Positions 25,474 through 34,565 of a stretch of 64,000 bases of DNA are shown here, piece by piece. How positions within the stretch are numbered: position 1 is the stretch's first letter; each line of letters opens with the position of its first letter. Below the pieces are notes generated by a model. It had not been told where the DNA came from. It saw only the letters and a program-made list of their open reading frames with translations, and did no database searches. The translations under genes and the position numbers were made by a program. The stretch comes from RUG14199 sp964629225 (lineage in GTDB: Bacteria; Bacillota; Clostridia; Oscillospirales; CAG-272): assembly GCA_964629225.1 (NCBI GenBank), contig CAZVQC010000005.1, positions 1 to 64,000 of the forward strand, written 5' to 3'.

Positions 25474-26361
25474 TCACCAGTTCTTGGTTTCTTTTTCGCT
25501 TTCATGATTTTTCCGTCTCTCATCCACCATCTTGACGAACCACTCCACCATTGCGGGATCGGTGTGGGAGAAGAATGCGCTCTCTTTTTTGTCAAGCTGT
25601 AAGATGAGCCCCATTTCCTCCTCCGTCAGATCAAAATCAAAGACGTCAAAGTTCTCCCTCATCCTTTCAATATGAGTGGATTTCGGTATCACCACAGTCC
25701 CTCTCTTAAGATGCCAACGAAGGATGACTTGCGCTGCAGTCTTCCCGTAGCGCCGTCCTATCTCGCAAAGCAGGGGGATCTCAAACATATCTCCCCGTCC
25801 CTCACCGAAAGGAGCCCACGCCTCATCTTGAATACCGTACTTAGCGAGCCACTCTCTGTCGGCTGTCCTCTGATTCAAAGGGTGGATCTCGATCTGATCC
25901 ACCGCCGGCACTACCCTTGAAAAGGATGCGATATCAACGGCGCGGTCAGATGTGAAGTTGGATATCCCGATGGCCCTGATCCTTCCTTCAAAATAGAGGT
26001 CCTCAAGCGCCCGCCATGCTCCGTAGATATCGCTGAAAGGTTGATGAAGCAGGCAGAGGTCAAGATAGTCCGTCCGCAGCTTCTCCATTGACTCAAGCAC
26101 CGACGAGCGGCACTCCTCATAACCGTAGTGCTCGATCCAAACTTTGGTGGTGAGAAATATCTCATCTCTCAAAATGCCGCTCTTTTCGATGGCGGCCCCC
26201 ACCTCTTCCTCGTTGAAATAAGACTGAGCAGTGTCGATAAGTCGGTAACCTACCCTGAGGGCATCCGAAACACAGCGCTCACACTCGCTTTTTGTCACCT
26301 GGTAGACACCGAAACCCAGCATGGGCATCTTGACGCCGTTATTCAAGGTAACTGTCAACAT
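25474..26361 (-). CDS. Aldo/keto reductase
   Basis: 295-residue TIM-barrel NAD(P)H oxidoreductase. The catalytic tetrad is visible: Asp in DTAQS, Tyr in QSYFN, Lys in TKVW and His in LLHQP. The cofactor site is IPKSTHIERMRENF. It reduces aldehydes or ketones; the natural substrate is not evident. It is the first gene of the redox operon, with AAAGGAGG 6 bases upstream and a MerR-type promoter. Confidence 0.93.
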   Translation of the reverse strand: MLTVTLNNGVKMPMLGFGVYQVTKSECERCVSDALRVGYRLIDTAQSYFNEEEVGAAIEKSGILRDEIFLTTKVWIEHYGYEECRSSVLESMEKLRTDYLDLCLLHQPFSDIYGAWRALEDLYFEGRIRAIGISNFTSDRAVDIASFSRVVPAVDQIEIHPLNQRTADREWLAKYGIQDEAWAPFGEGRGDMFEIPLLCEIGRRYGKTAAQVILRWHLKRGTVVIPKSTHIERMRENFDVFDFDLTEEEMGLILQLDKKESAFFSHTDPAMVEWFVKMVDERRKNHESEKETKNW

Positions 26362-26432
26362 TTCTATCCTCCTTTGCCGGATATCGGTTGATTTTTCACC
26401 GATACCGTGGTATCATATTACTGTTCAAGCAG

Positions 26433-26463
26433 ATGATAGCAGTTAAAGTGGACTTTAAGTCAA
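26433..26463 (-). promoter_or_regulatory. MerR-type promoter and operator of the redox operon
   Basis: On the minus strand TTGACT (26463-26458), a 19-base spacer, and TATCAT (26438-26433). Inside the spacer is a perfect inverted repeat TTAAAGT-GG-ACTTTAA (26443-26458), the AdhR-type operator pattern. A spacer of 19 rather than 17 is the hallmark of promoters remodelled by MerR-family activators. The MerR gene is divergent. Confidence 0.82.
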
Positions 26464-26503
26464 GCGGTTTCAAAATAAATTAACAAATTTTTCGGAGGTC
26501 TTT

Positions 26504-26950
26504 ATGTTCTACACAGTGGGAGAGATGGCAAAAAAGCTGGGGGTCGCCCCGTCTACACTGAGATACTACGATAAGGAGGGGCTCATTCCTTTTGTGGACC
26601 GCTCAAAGGGAGGTATCAGAGTCTTCAAGGACTCGGATCTTGAATGGCTCCGTATCATCGAATGCCTCAAAAAGACCGGAATGCCCCTTCGGGATATCAA
26701 AGCCTTCGTTGAAATGGCAATGGAGGGAGATGCCACTATCGGGCGCCGACTTGATCTTATCAAAGAAAGAAAGCGGGCGGTATCCGATGAGATAGAAAGA
26801 CTTAGGTGCACTCTTGAGACCCTTGAGTTCAAATGCTGGTATTACGAGACCGCAAAAGCGGCAGGTACTACCGAGGTTCCGAGAAATATGTCGGATGACG
26901 AGATACCGGAGCGTTTCGTCAAGGTACGGCGAGAACTGAAAGAACACTGA
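26504..26950 (+). CDS. MerR family transcriptional regulator
   Basis: 148 residues. The N-terminal winged HTH reads TVGEMAKKLGVAPSTLRYYDKEGL, split here for length: TVGEMAKKLG then VAPSTLRYYD. A long dimerisation helix follows (about 80-120). The C-terminal part is short with one Cys (KCWYYE), like the AdhR/NmlR group that senses aldehydes and activates an adjacent aldo/keto or alcohol dehydrogenase. It is divergent from the redox operon and very likely controls it. GGAGG precedes the ATG. Confidence 0.92.
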   Translation: MFYTVGEMAKKLGVAPSTLRYYDKEGLIPFVDRSKGGIRVFKDSDLEWLRIIECLKKTGMPLRDIKAFVEMAMEGDATIGRRLDLIKERKRAVSDEIERLRCTLETLEFKCWYYETAKAAGTTEVPRNMSDDEIPERFVKVRRELKEH

Positions 26951-26997
26951 CCACCTATTGGCGACACTCTTCCCTTCGGTCGCCGGTAAAATAACGA

Positions 26998-27030
26998 AAG
27001 CGGCAATGCATTGCATTGCCGCCTTTTTTT
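26998..27030 (+). terminator. Terminator of the merR gene
   Basis: Stem GCGGCAATGCA / TGCATTGCCGC followed by a seven-base T run on the plus strand. Confidence 0.9.
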
Positions 27031-27037
27031 GAAGTTA

Positions 27038-27598
27038 TCAGTCAACGTCCTCGGTGGTTGCGTTGGACTTCACGTCCTCACGGGGTCTTGAGTCACTGAC
27101 GAATCTGAATTCAACAGTCTGACCGTCATAGACAACAGTCTCGCTCTGTCTGCCGGAAGTGGATTCCTGTCCGTTGACAGTTGCCTTCCAGTAGGAGTAG
27201 TAGCCTGTGGTGGCGTCGGTCTCATCGACCTCAACGATGCCGTTGACAGCCTTCACACTGTAGCCGTCATTGGTCAGCTCGTAGCCATTCTCAAACTCAA
27301 GATAGATGAGAGCAGCCTCTGCAGCCTTCAGTACTGTGGGGGGATTCTGTTCCGTTCCCTCAACGGTAACTGTCGCCTGACCGATAATGTAGTCATCATC
27401 GGTGAGAGCCTTCGTGGTCTGTGTTCCGTCGGTCTTCTTGCTGAGTTCCTTCTGCTCTTCGATATCAAGCTGCTTTTGAACGTCATTGATGAAAACGACC
27501 TTGACTGTGGAGTGAACCTTGCCGCATCCTGTCAGAGCGAGAACGGAGCAAAGCATCACTGCAACGAGAAGAAGAGATACTATTCTTTTTACTTTCAT
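27038..27598 (-). CDS. Lipoprotein with DUF4430-like domain
   Basis: 186 residues from the ATG at 27598 (MKVKRIVSLLL), with GGAGG 5 bases upstream. A lipoprotein signal ends in the lipobox LTGC, so the Cys is predicted to be lipidated and the protein anchored on the outer face of the membrane. The C-terminal part (GYELTNDGYSVKAVNG...YYSYWKATVNGQ...VYDGQTVEFRF) resembles DUF4430, a transcobalamin-like ligand-binding fold. The ligand is unknown. It has its own promoter downstream of the penicillin-binding protein gene. Confidence 0.82.
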   Translation of the reverse strand: MKVKRIVSLLLVAVMLCSVLALTGCGKVHSTVKVVFINDVQKQLDIEEQKELSKKTDGTQTTKALTDDDYIIGQATVTVEGTEQNPPTVLKAAEAALIYLEFENGYELTNDGYSVKAVNGIVEVDETDATTGYYSYWKATVNGQESTSGRQSETVVYDGQTVEFRFVSDSRPREDVKSNATTEDVD

Positions 27599-27633
27599 GA
27601 TATCCTCCATGATATTTTTCTCTTATTAAAGAC

Positions 27634-27662
27634 AGTATATTACATTTCGGCGCAAAAGTCAA
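27634..27662 (-). promoter_or_regulatory. Promoter of the lipoprotein gene
   Basis: On the minus strand TTGACT (27662-27657), 17 bases, TATACT (27639-27634), about 35 bases before the start. Confidence 0.78.
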
Positions 27663-27673
27663 TAAGAAATGCG

Positions 27674-30379
27674 TTAATTCTCAGTGTTTGACCCGTCCCC
27701 GTCGGAGGGCAGTGCCGATGAGTTCCAGTTGTTGAAGTCGGTATGAAGAGCGCAATAGCAGTTGAACTGGCTGTTTGCGTTGGTGATACCGGAGTATTTG
27801 TCTCCAAGGTAGTAATAGTAGAAGGGGACGGTGGATGAGCTTGCGGGCTTTGAGGAGCCGATGTCTCTGTAGGAATACTGGGCATCGGTGATGTAGACTT
27901 GGTAGTCGAACTCACGCTTCACGTCAAGCAGTCCGTACTTGACCGTCTCGGATGCAGGACAGTTGGGTCCTGCCACTCCGCCGCCGCTCTTGCAGTAGTC
28001 CACCATAACGTGGACGTTGCATTTCTCGGTGGGCTTCGTAGCCTGTGTAAAGTATCCGGTTTCCGCACGGCTTCCTCTGGGGTCGGCGTAGCAGGCTTCC
28101 GTCATGAGAAGCCCCGAATCCTTGCAATAGGTCTCCTCCACGATGCCGGCGGCATCGTGGAAGCTCTTCACCGCTTCACCGCCGTTATTGGCCTCGTCAA
28201 AATATTTCTGATGGAGTACCGTCATTACAGTATCCCACATGGTGACGGCAGGGTTGCCTCTGAACTCTGTGAGGGACTGGTTAAGGTCATAGCCGAACCA
28301 CACGCCGGCCACGTAATAGGGCGTGTAACCCACGAACCAACGGTCGTAGTCCTCCTGGGTGGTACCGGTCTTGCCGGCGCAGCTCATGCTTCCCTTAAGG
28401 GTGATGCTGGATGCGGTACCTGTGGAAACGACTTCCTGCATCATTTTGGTCATGACAGTCGCAGTCTGTGCGCTGATCGCCACGTCCTGCTCTACCGGGT
28501 TGTCAAGGATGACGTTGCCCTCGTTGTCGGTGACCTTAGTCCACAGACGGGATTTTGAGATGATACCGTCGTTAGCGAAGATGCCGTAGGCGTTGGTTAT
28601 CTCCTGAACGGTGAGACCGTAGGAGAGCTGACCGAGGGAGAGTGGTGCGGGCGCCTTGTCCGTTACCACGGTACCCCATGCGGTCTCCTTGGCATCAAGA
28701 ATACTGTCTATCCGCAGTGTGTCGTGAAGGAAGGTAAAAGAGTTTTCAATGCCCACCTTATCAAGAGTCTTCATCGCCACCGTGTTTTTTGAAGTTCTCA
28801 CAGCCTCATGAATGGTGGTGAGACCGTCGTATCTGTTGGGGGCGTTCTTAGGGTATGCCACGTTTCCGTTGAATGATACCGGGCTGTCATCGATGGCAGT
28901 GCCGTAGGTGACAAGTCCGTTGTCAATGGCGGGAGCGTAGACGGAGATGGGCTTGATGGAGGATCCCGGAGGTCTCTTTGACTGGGTGGCACGGTTCAGT
29001 ATCCTGTTACCCGCCTTCTCTCCGCGCCCACCCACAAGACCAAGCACGTCACCTGTGAAGGGGTCACATACGACCATTGAAGATTCGGGTTGCTCCGCAT
29101 TGGAGGCACTGGGGAAATACTCCGTATCCCGACGGTAGATATCCTCCATGGTCATCTGGATATCGTAGTCCATGGCCGTGTAGATCTGCAGACCGCCGTT
29201 GTAGATGGTCATGCTGGCAACGTAGCTCGAGTAGCCGTAGTTCTCCATGAGGGCGTCTCTTACGGATGTGAAAACGGCATCGGTATACCAGGAGTTCACC
29301 TCACGCTCAACGTCACTGCCCTCGGTATTGCCGCATACAACGAGTTTTCCCTCGCCGGTCTCATCATTGTAATAGGTGGCATCAAGGTATTCCTGCTCAC
29401 TTATCTTGCCGTACTGCCACATCATGTAGATGATGTCATTGCGGCGCTTTCTGTTGCCGTCTTCCTCCTCGATACCGGTCTCCTTATCGGTGTAGTACGC
29501 CACATCGTGACGGAGAGGCTCATACTTGGAGGGATTTTTGACGATGGCGGCAAGAGCGGCGCACTCCTTGAGGTCAAGCTCACTCACGTCCTTGTTGAAA
29601 TAGAAATTCGACGCTGCCTGAACACCTCTGCAGTTATTGCCGAGGTAGACGATATTGAGATACATCTCAAGTATCTCCGACTTGTCAAGCTGCTTTTCCA
29701 GATTCAGCGCCCGGAATATCTCCTGGACCTTTCTTTGGATGGTGGCATCGTCATCACCGGTCATGTTCTTGATAAGCTGTTGGGTGATGGTGGAACCGCC
29801 GAAGTCGCCCTTTCCGAAGAAATAACCGAATACGGCCTTCGTGGTCCTGACCCAGTCAACTCCGTTATGGCTCTCAAAGCGGTGGTCCTCAATGGATATG
29901 AAGGCATCCTTCAAGGCATCGGGAAACTGATCGTAGGATGCCCAGATGCTGTTGTCCGCTCCGTAGAGCCGCTGATTTTCAAGTTCCACCGCAGTACCGG
30001 TTCCGTTGATACGGTCTTCCTCGGTGGCATACTCGGTGTAGTAGAGTCTTGTGGTGGTGTCCTTTCCGGCAGTCACAAGAAGAGACGTGTCGACGGAAGG
30101 GTCGATGTAGTTCTTGATGTAGACTGTGAAAACGGTGCCCACGATGATACCGGTTATCATTCCGATGAGCATCACCGTCAAAACAGCGTTGAGAAGAAAA
30201 GCGAAGATGCGGAAGAACACAGTCCCCACTATCCCGACGATCTTCTTTGCCTTTTCCTTTTTTTCATCCGAGGAGGGATCGGGTTCACATGAGGATGTGC
30301 CCCCTACTTTTCGAAATCTCTCGGCAAAGCCCGAAACGATCTCTTTTATCCGCTCCGAGAAGGATCCTTTCGTTTCCAA
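27674..30379 (-). CDS. Class A penicillin-binding protein (PBP1a type)
   Basis: Bifunctional peptidoglycan glycosyltransferase/transpeptidase. I infer a TTG start at 30379 (AAAGGA about 9 bases upstream), giving about 901 residues; the open frame runs 97 codons further but crosses the divergent gene. One membrane segment lies near 46-85. GT51 motifs: EDHRFESHNG near 165 and GGSTITQQLIKN. Transpeptidase motifs: SSIK near 471, SKN, and KTGTT near 668. The C-terminal tail is Ser/Asn rich. It acts outside the membrane in wall elongation or sporulation septum synthesis. Confidence 0.92.
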   Translation of the reverse strand: METKGSFSERIKEIVSGFAERFRKVGGTSSCEPDPSSDEKKEKAKKIVGIVGTVFFRIFAFLLNAVLTVMLIGMITGIIVGTVFTVYIKNYIDPSVDTSLLVTAGKDTTTRLYYTEYATEEDRINGTGTAVELENQRLYGADNSIWASYDQFPDALKDAFISIEDHRFESHNGVDWVRTTKAVFGYFFGKGDFGGSTITQQLIKNMTGDDDATIQRKVQEIFRALNLEKQLDKSEILEMYLNIVYLGNNCRGVQAASNFYFNKDVSELDLKECAALAAIVKNPSKYEPLRHDVAYYTDKETGIEEEDGNRKRRNDIIYMMWQYGKISEQEYLDATYYNDETGEGKLVVCGNTEGSDVEREVNSWYTDAVFTSVRDALMENYGYSSYVASMTIYNGGLQIYTAMDYDIQMTMEDIYRRDTEYFPSASNAEQPESSMVVCDPFTGDVLGLVGGRGEKAGNRILNRATQSKRPPGSSIKPISVYAPAIDNGLVTYGTAIDDSPVSFNGNVAYPKNAPNRYDGLTTIHEAVRTSKNTVAMKTLDKVGIENSFTFLHDTLRIDSILDAKETAWGTVVTDKAPAPLSLGQLSYGLTVQEITNAYGIFANDGIISKSRLWTKVTDNEGNVILDNPVEQDVAISAQTATVMTKMMQEVVSTGTASSITLKGSMSCAGKTGTTQEDYDRWFVGYTPYYVAGVWFGYDLNQSLTEFRGNPAVTMWDTVMTVLHQKYFDEANNGGEAVKSFHDAAGIVEETYCKDSGLLMTEACYADPRGSRAETGYFTQATKPTEKCNVHVMVDYCKSGGGVAGPNCPASETVKYGLLDVKREFDYQVYITDAQYSYRDIGSSKPASSSTVPFYYYYLGDKYSGITNANSQFNCYCALHTDFNNWNSSALPSDGDGSNTEN

Positions 30380-30470
30380 AATTTCACGTCCTTTCTTTTT
30401 GCTCGTTCTATAATACCACTTAATTTTGGCTATACTGTTAACAACGGCCCTTATGCCGCGGAGGTCTTGT

Positions 30471-31034
30471 GTGAAAAAGCTTGCAGTTGCCGCACTGTTT
30501 TTGATTTTTGTACTTCTTAGCATCATCTCATCCACATTCATAGGGTGGAAAACGGAGAGCGGCGACGTTGGTGACGGTGCTTCCCGGTCAAGTGGGGCGG
30601 ACACCTTGGAAAATGATGTCGGATCATCGGTGAGAGGCGACAGCGCGGGATCAGGCACCTTTGACGGCACCTTGCCGAGCGGTCATGACAGCGACGGCTT
30701 GAAAGACGGCGATATCGACTGCTTTGACGACGTCAATGGCGGCAACGTGATTTCCGATAATAACGGAAGTGAAAGCGATGCCTCTCTTGTGGAAAGCGGG
30801 CATCCGTTTTCCAATGATGCCGTAGCGGTGTCAAAATTCGATGGCGATGAAAAGTTTCGCGTGTCGGAATATGACGGAAAAGTCGCCGTATTCAAGGAAG
30901 GAGAAACAGATCCCATGTGGGTGCTGTCCTCATCTGTCCTCTTGCTACCGAGCGCCGACCGAGACCTTCTTAAAGAGGGGATCGAGGTGACGGGAAGCGA
31001 GCTTGATCTGCTGCTGTCCGACTTTGTCGGGTAG
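30471..31034 (+). CDS. Membrane-anchored protein with BofC-like C-terminal domain
   Basis: 187 residues from a GTG at 30471 (VKKLAVAALF), with GGAGG 6 bases upstream. One N-terminal membrane helix (about 4-25) is followed by a long low-complexity Gly/Asp/Ser linker to about residue 115. The C-terminal 70 residues (FRVSEYDGKVAVFKEGE, then LLPSADRDLLKEGIEV and ELDLLLSDF) match the pattern of BofC-type domains common in Clostridia; BofC in Bacillus holds back SpoIVB. The match is from memory of the pattern. It is divergent from the PBP gene. Confidence 0.68.
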   Translation: MKKLAVAALFLIFVLLSIISSTFIGWKTESGDVGDGASRSSGADTLENDVGSSVRGDSAGSGTFDGTLPSGHDSDGLKDGDIDCFDDVNGGNVISDNNGSESDASLVESGHPFSNDAVAVSKFDGDEKFRVSEYDGKVAVFKEGETDPMWVLSSSVLLLPSADRDLLKEGIEVTGSELDLLLSDFVG

Positions 31035-31036
31035 TA

Positions 31037-34000
31037 TCACTTAAGTACCCAGTTGCCCTCGCCCAAAACGGCGTCTAAGGCCTCTGTGAGGCTGTTTGTG
31101 ATGCGAACGGCAAGTCCAGCCTCTCTGTAGTACTTCCCTTTGCTCTCACAGTAAAAAACCACCTTTACGGTGCCCACACGGCCTTCAAGCTCACGGTGGA
31201 CCTTTTGGTATTTTTCGCTCCTTACGTCGTCGATCTTAAGGTAGAGAGTTCTTGTGTCCTCACCGGGGGCATCCTCCGTTACGGGGGCATCCTCCGGTAT
31301 CTCCTCGATCTTTTCCGCTAGCAGTGTGACGCTGTCATCCTTGATAGATACAGTGCAGTCGGCAGAGATGACCCTGTCCGCATTCAGAAAATAGGCACAT
31401 TTTGAAAAGAGCTTCGGAAAGACCACAAGCTCGATCTCTCCGTCACCGTCGTCAAGGGTGACAAAGGACATGGTGTCGCCGTTTTTGGTCTTCTTGTCGC
31501 TTCTCTTGGTTATCATGGCACAGACGGTGACCTTGCTTTTGTCACCGATACCGCTTTCATCACCTTGCAAAATGCCGGTGATGCGGTAGATAGGGACCGC
31601 TCGCTTTTTCGAGATGCCTCTCTTGTAGCCGTCAAGGATACTGCCGCCGAGACAAAGTCCCATGCTCTCCTTTTCAAAGCGAAGCTTCTGCTTCAGAGGC
31701 AGTTCTTCAAGGGTCGGGATACTGAATCTTGATGCGCTCTCGTCCGTCAAAACGGAGAAGATGTCCACCTGCCCGTCGATCTTTCCGAAAGAACGGTCTC
31801 TTGATGCCATCGCGTTGTCAACACAAGCCAAAAGGCTGCTTCTGGTATTCTTGAAACAGTCGAAGGCTCCGCTTTTTATCAGCATCTCAAGCTGACGGCG
31901 GTTGAGTTCGGTATCCGCAGTGCGCTCTACGAGGTTTTCAAATGATGAGAACTCACCGGCAGTCTCCCTTTCACGGGCGATGGCATCCGCAAGATTCTTG
32001 CCGACGGTAGCCACCGCACAGAGGGGAAATCTGACCCCATCACCGTCGGAGACGAAGTATGAAAAGCTGCGGTTCACATCGGGCGGAAGAATGGCGATCC
32101 CACTCTTGCGGCACTCAGAAACATACTCGGACAGCTTTGATTGGTAACCCATCTCCGCGGTCATCAGAGCCGAATAGTACTCTCTTTTATAGTGGGTCTT
32201 CAGGTAGGCAGTGCGGTAGGCGGTAACGGCATAGGCTGTGGCATGGCTCTTGTTGAAAGCATAGCCGGAAAAGCCCTCGATGTCGGAGAATATCTTCTCC
32301 GCCCTGTCCTTGGTTATCCCGTGGGATGCCGCCCCTTTTATGAAGTTTTCCCTTTCACCGGCGATAACGTCGGCTTTTTTCTTCTTTATCGCCCTTCTGA
32401 CACTGTCGGCTCTTCCGAAGGAGTAGCCTGCCACCTCCCTGAATATCCTCGCAACCTGCTCTTGGTAGACAAGGCACCCGTAGGTGGGTTCAAGTATCGG
32501 GCGAAGCAGTTCCGCATCATATTTTATTGCGGACTTGTCTTGCTTGTTTTCAATGTAGGCGTCCACGGCTCCCGCTTTCATGGGTCCGGGACGGTAAAGT
32601 GCTATGGCGGCAATGATATCGTCAAAGCACTCGGGTTTCATTTGGGTGAGTTTCTGCCTCATTCCGGCGGAATTGAGTTGGAAAACGCCCTCGGTGTTTC
32701 CTTTTGATATGAGACGGTAGGTAGCACTGTCATCATAGGGTATTTTCTGTGCGGAAAACTCCGGCTCCCGCTTTCGTATCAGCTTCTCTGCCTCCGCAAT
32801 GACGGTCAGATATCTAATTCCGAGAAAATCGAATTTAAGAAGTCCGAGCTCGGCAATGGTATCCATGTCAAACTGGGTCACCACATTGCCTCCCGCCGCC
32901 GAGATCGGCACGTAAGACTCCACCGGCTCCTCGGTTATCACCACTCCCGCCGCATGGGTGGATGCATGTCTCGGCATTCCCTCAAGGCTGAGAGATATCT
33001 CAAAGAGATCTCTGACGGATGGGTCCTCTTCCACCCGCTTTTTAAGAGCGGGCTCTAAAAGGGCATCCCGGAGAAGGACGCTTCCCTCCCTCGGTATCAG
33101 CTTCGCCACCTCATCAACCGTGGAGTAGCTCATTCCGAGGGCACGTCCCACGTCTCTTACCACCGCTCTTGCGGACATGGTACCGAAGGTGATGATCTGA
33201 GCCACCCTGTCGTCACCGTACTTCTCCTTCACGTAGGAGATGACCTCCTCCCGACGGTTGTCGGCAAAGTCGATGTCAAAGTCGGGCATGCTGACTCGCT
33301 CCGGATTGAGAAAGGACTCGAATATCAGATCATATCTCAAGGAGTCGATATCGGTGATACCCACAAGGTAGGCGACAAGGCTTCCCGCGCCGGAGCCACG
33401 CCCCGGTCCCACCGCGATATCACGGTTCTTCGCAAAGGAAACGAAGTCACGGACGATGAGAAAATACTCCTCATAGCCCATGGATACTATCACCGACAGT
33501 TCGTACTCAAGTCGCTCAAGATAGTCACCCTCGGAATATTCTCCGTCAAACAGGATCTCACCGGATGCGTGCTTTTCGGCAAGACCTTCTCTTGCAAGTC
33601 TTTCAAGCATTGCTGACGGTGCCTCTCCGCCTTGACAGACGAATCTCGGAAAGGTGACATTTCCGAAGGTGAAGTCGAAGTTACAATTCTCGGCTATCCT
33701 CTCGGTGTTTTCGATAGCACCCTCATAGGATGAAAAGAGTTTTTCCATCTCGTCGGTGCTCTTGTAATAGAATTCATCGGTCTCAAATGACAGGCGATTT
33801 CCGTCGTTAACAGTGGTGCCCGTCTGGATGCAAAGGAGGATATTCTGACTTCTCGCATCCCTCTTTTTCAAATAGTGGACGTCGTTGGTCGCCACCATGG
33901 GTATGGAGCATTTCTCGCTGATGGCAGAAAGTCCTCTCAAGACGGATATCTCCTCCGGAAGCCCGTGGTTTTGGATCTCAAGGTAGAAGTTTTCCTCACC

Positions 34001-34495
34001 GAAGATGCGACGGTATCTAAGTGCCGTCCGCTCGGCAGCCTCCGTGTCTCCCGACAAAATAAGGCTCGGTATCTTTCCGCCGATACAACCGGTAAGGCAG
34101 ATAAGCCCCTCACTGTAACGGGAAAGCAGCTCCTCATCCACCCTCGGCTTCGAGTAGAAGCCCTCGGTGAAACTTTTCGACACCATGGCTATCAGGTTCT
34201 TGTAGCCCGTTTCGTTTTTCACAAGGAGGATCAGGTGGTTGTAGCCGCCGACTACCCTGTCTTTTTCAAAGCGTGAAGCCTCCGCCACGTAGACCTCGCA
34301 TCCGATGATGGGCTTCACGCCATGTTTTTTGCAGGCCTTGTAAAATGCCACGGCACCGTACATTGCTCCGTGGTCGGTCAGTGCAACGGCGGTATGTCCT
34401 GCCTCTTTTGCGGCAAGGGGGATCTGATCGATGCGGCAGGCGCCGTCAAGCAGACTGTATTCACTGTGAAGATGCAGGTGGCAAAAGCCGCTCAT
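31037..34495 (-). CDS. dnaE: DNA polymerase III alpha subunit (DnaE)
   Basis: Replicative polymerase of about 1152 residues from the ATG at 34495 (MSGFCHLHLH), with GGAGG 7 bases upstream. The N-terminal PHP domain is HLHLHSEYSLLDGACR. The catalytic carboxylates lie in MPDFDIDFAD, and GPGRGSGAGSLVAY is also typical. The C-terminal OB-fold reads about 1000-1080. This is the DnaE1/DnaE3 type rather than PolC. It ends the long minus-strand run, and its stop lies 2 bases from the stop of the convergent BofC-like gene. Confidence 0.96.
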   Translation of the reverse strand: MSGFCHLHLHSEYSLLDGACRIDQIPLAAKEAGHTAVALTDHGAMYGAVAFYKACKKHGVKPIIGCEVYVAEASRFEKDRVVGGYNHLILLVKNETGYKNLIAMVSKSFTEGFYSKPRVDEELLSRYSEGLICLTGCIGGKIPSLILSGDTEAAERTALRYRRIFGEENFYLEIQNHGLPEEISVLRGLSAISEKCSIPMVATNDVHYLKKRDARSQNILLCIQTGTTVNDGNRLSFETDEFYYKSTDEMEKLFSSYEGAIENTERIAENCNFDFTFGNVTFPRFVCQGGEAPSAMLERLAREGLAEKHASGEILFDGEYSEGDYLERLEYELSVIVSMGYEEYFLIVRDFVSFAKNRDIAVGPGRGSGAGSLVAYLVGITDIDSLRYDLIFESFLNPERVSMPDFDIDFADNRREEVISYVKEKYGDDRVAQIITFGTMSARAVVRDVGRALGMSYSTVDEVAKLIPREGSVLLRDALLEPALKKRVEEDPSVRDLFEISLSLEGMPRHASTHAAGVVITEEPVESYVPISAAGGNVVTQFDMDTIAELGLLKFDFLGIRYLTVIAEAEKLIRKREPEFSAQKIPYDDSATYRLISKGNTEGVFQLNSAGMRQKLTQMKPECFDDIIAAIALYRPGPMKAGAVDAYIENKQDKSAIKYDAELLRPILEPTYGCLVYQEQVARIFREVAGYSFGRADSVRRAIKKKKADVIAGERENFIKGAASHGITKDRAEKIFSDIEGFSGYAFNKSHATAYAVTAYRTAYLKTHYKREYYSALMTAEMGYQSKLSEYVSECRKSGIAILPPDVNRSFSYFVSDGDGVRFPLCAVATVGKNLADAIARERETAGEFSSFENLVERTADTELNRRQLEMLIKSGAFDCFKNTRSSLLACVDNAMASRDRSFGKIDGQVDIFSVLTDESASRFSIPTLEELPLKQKLRFEKESMGLCLGGSILDGYKRGISKKRAVPIYRITGILQGDESGIGDKSKVTVCAMITKRSDKKTKNGDTMSFVTLDDGDGEIELVVFPKLFSKCAYFLNADRVISADCTVSIKDDSVTLLAEKIEEIPEDAPVTEDAPGEDTRTLYLKIDDVRSEKYQKVHRELEGRVGTVKVVFYCESKGKYYREAGLAVRITNSLTEALDAVLGEGNWVLK

Positions 34496-34565
34496 TTCGG
34501 ATCCTCCTTTCAAGTTTTCACCGATATCCCGGTGTTATTCTACCACCGGATCGGATATTATTTTG

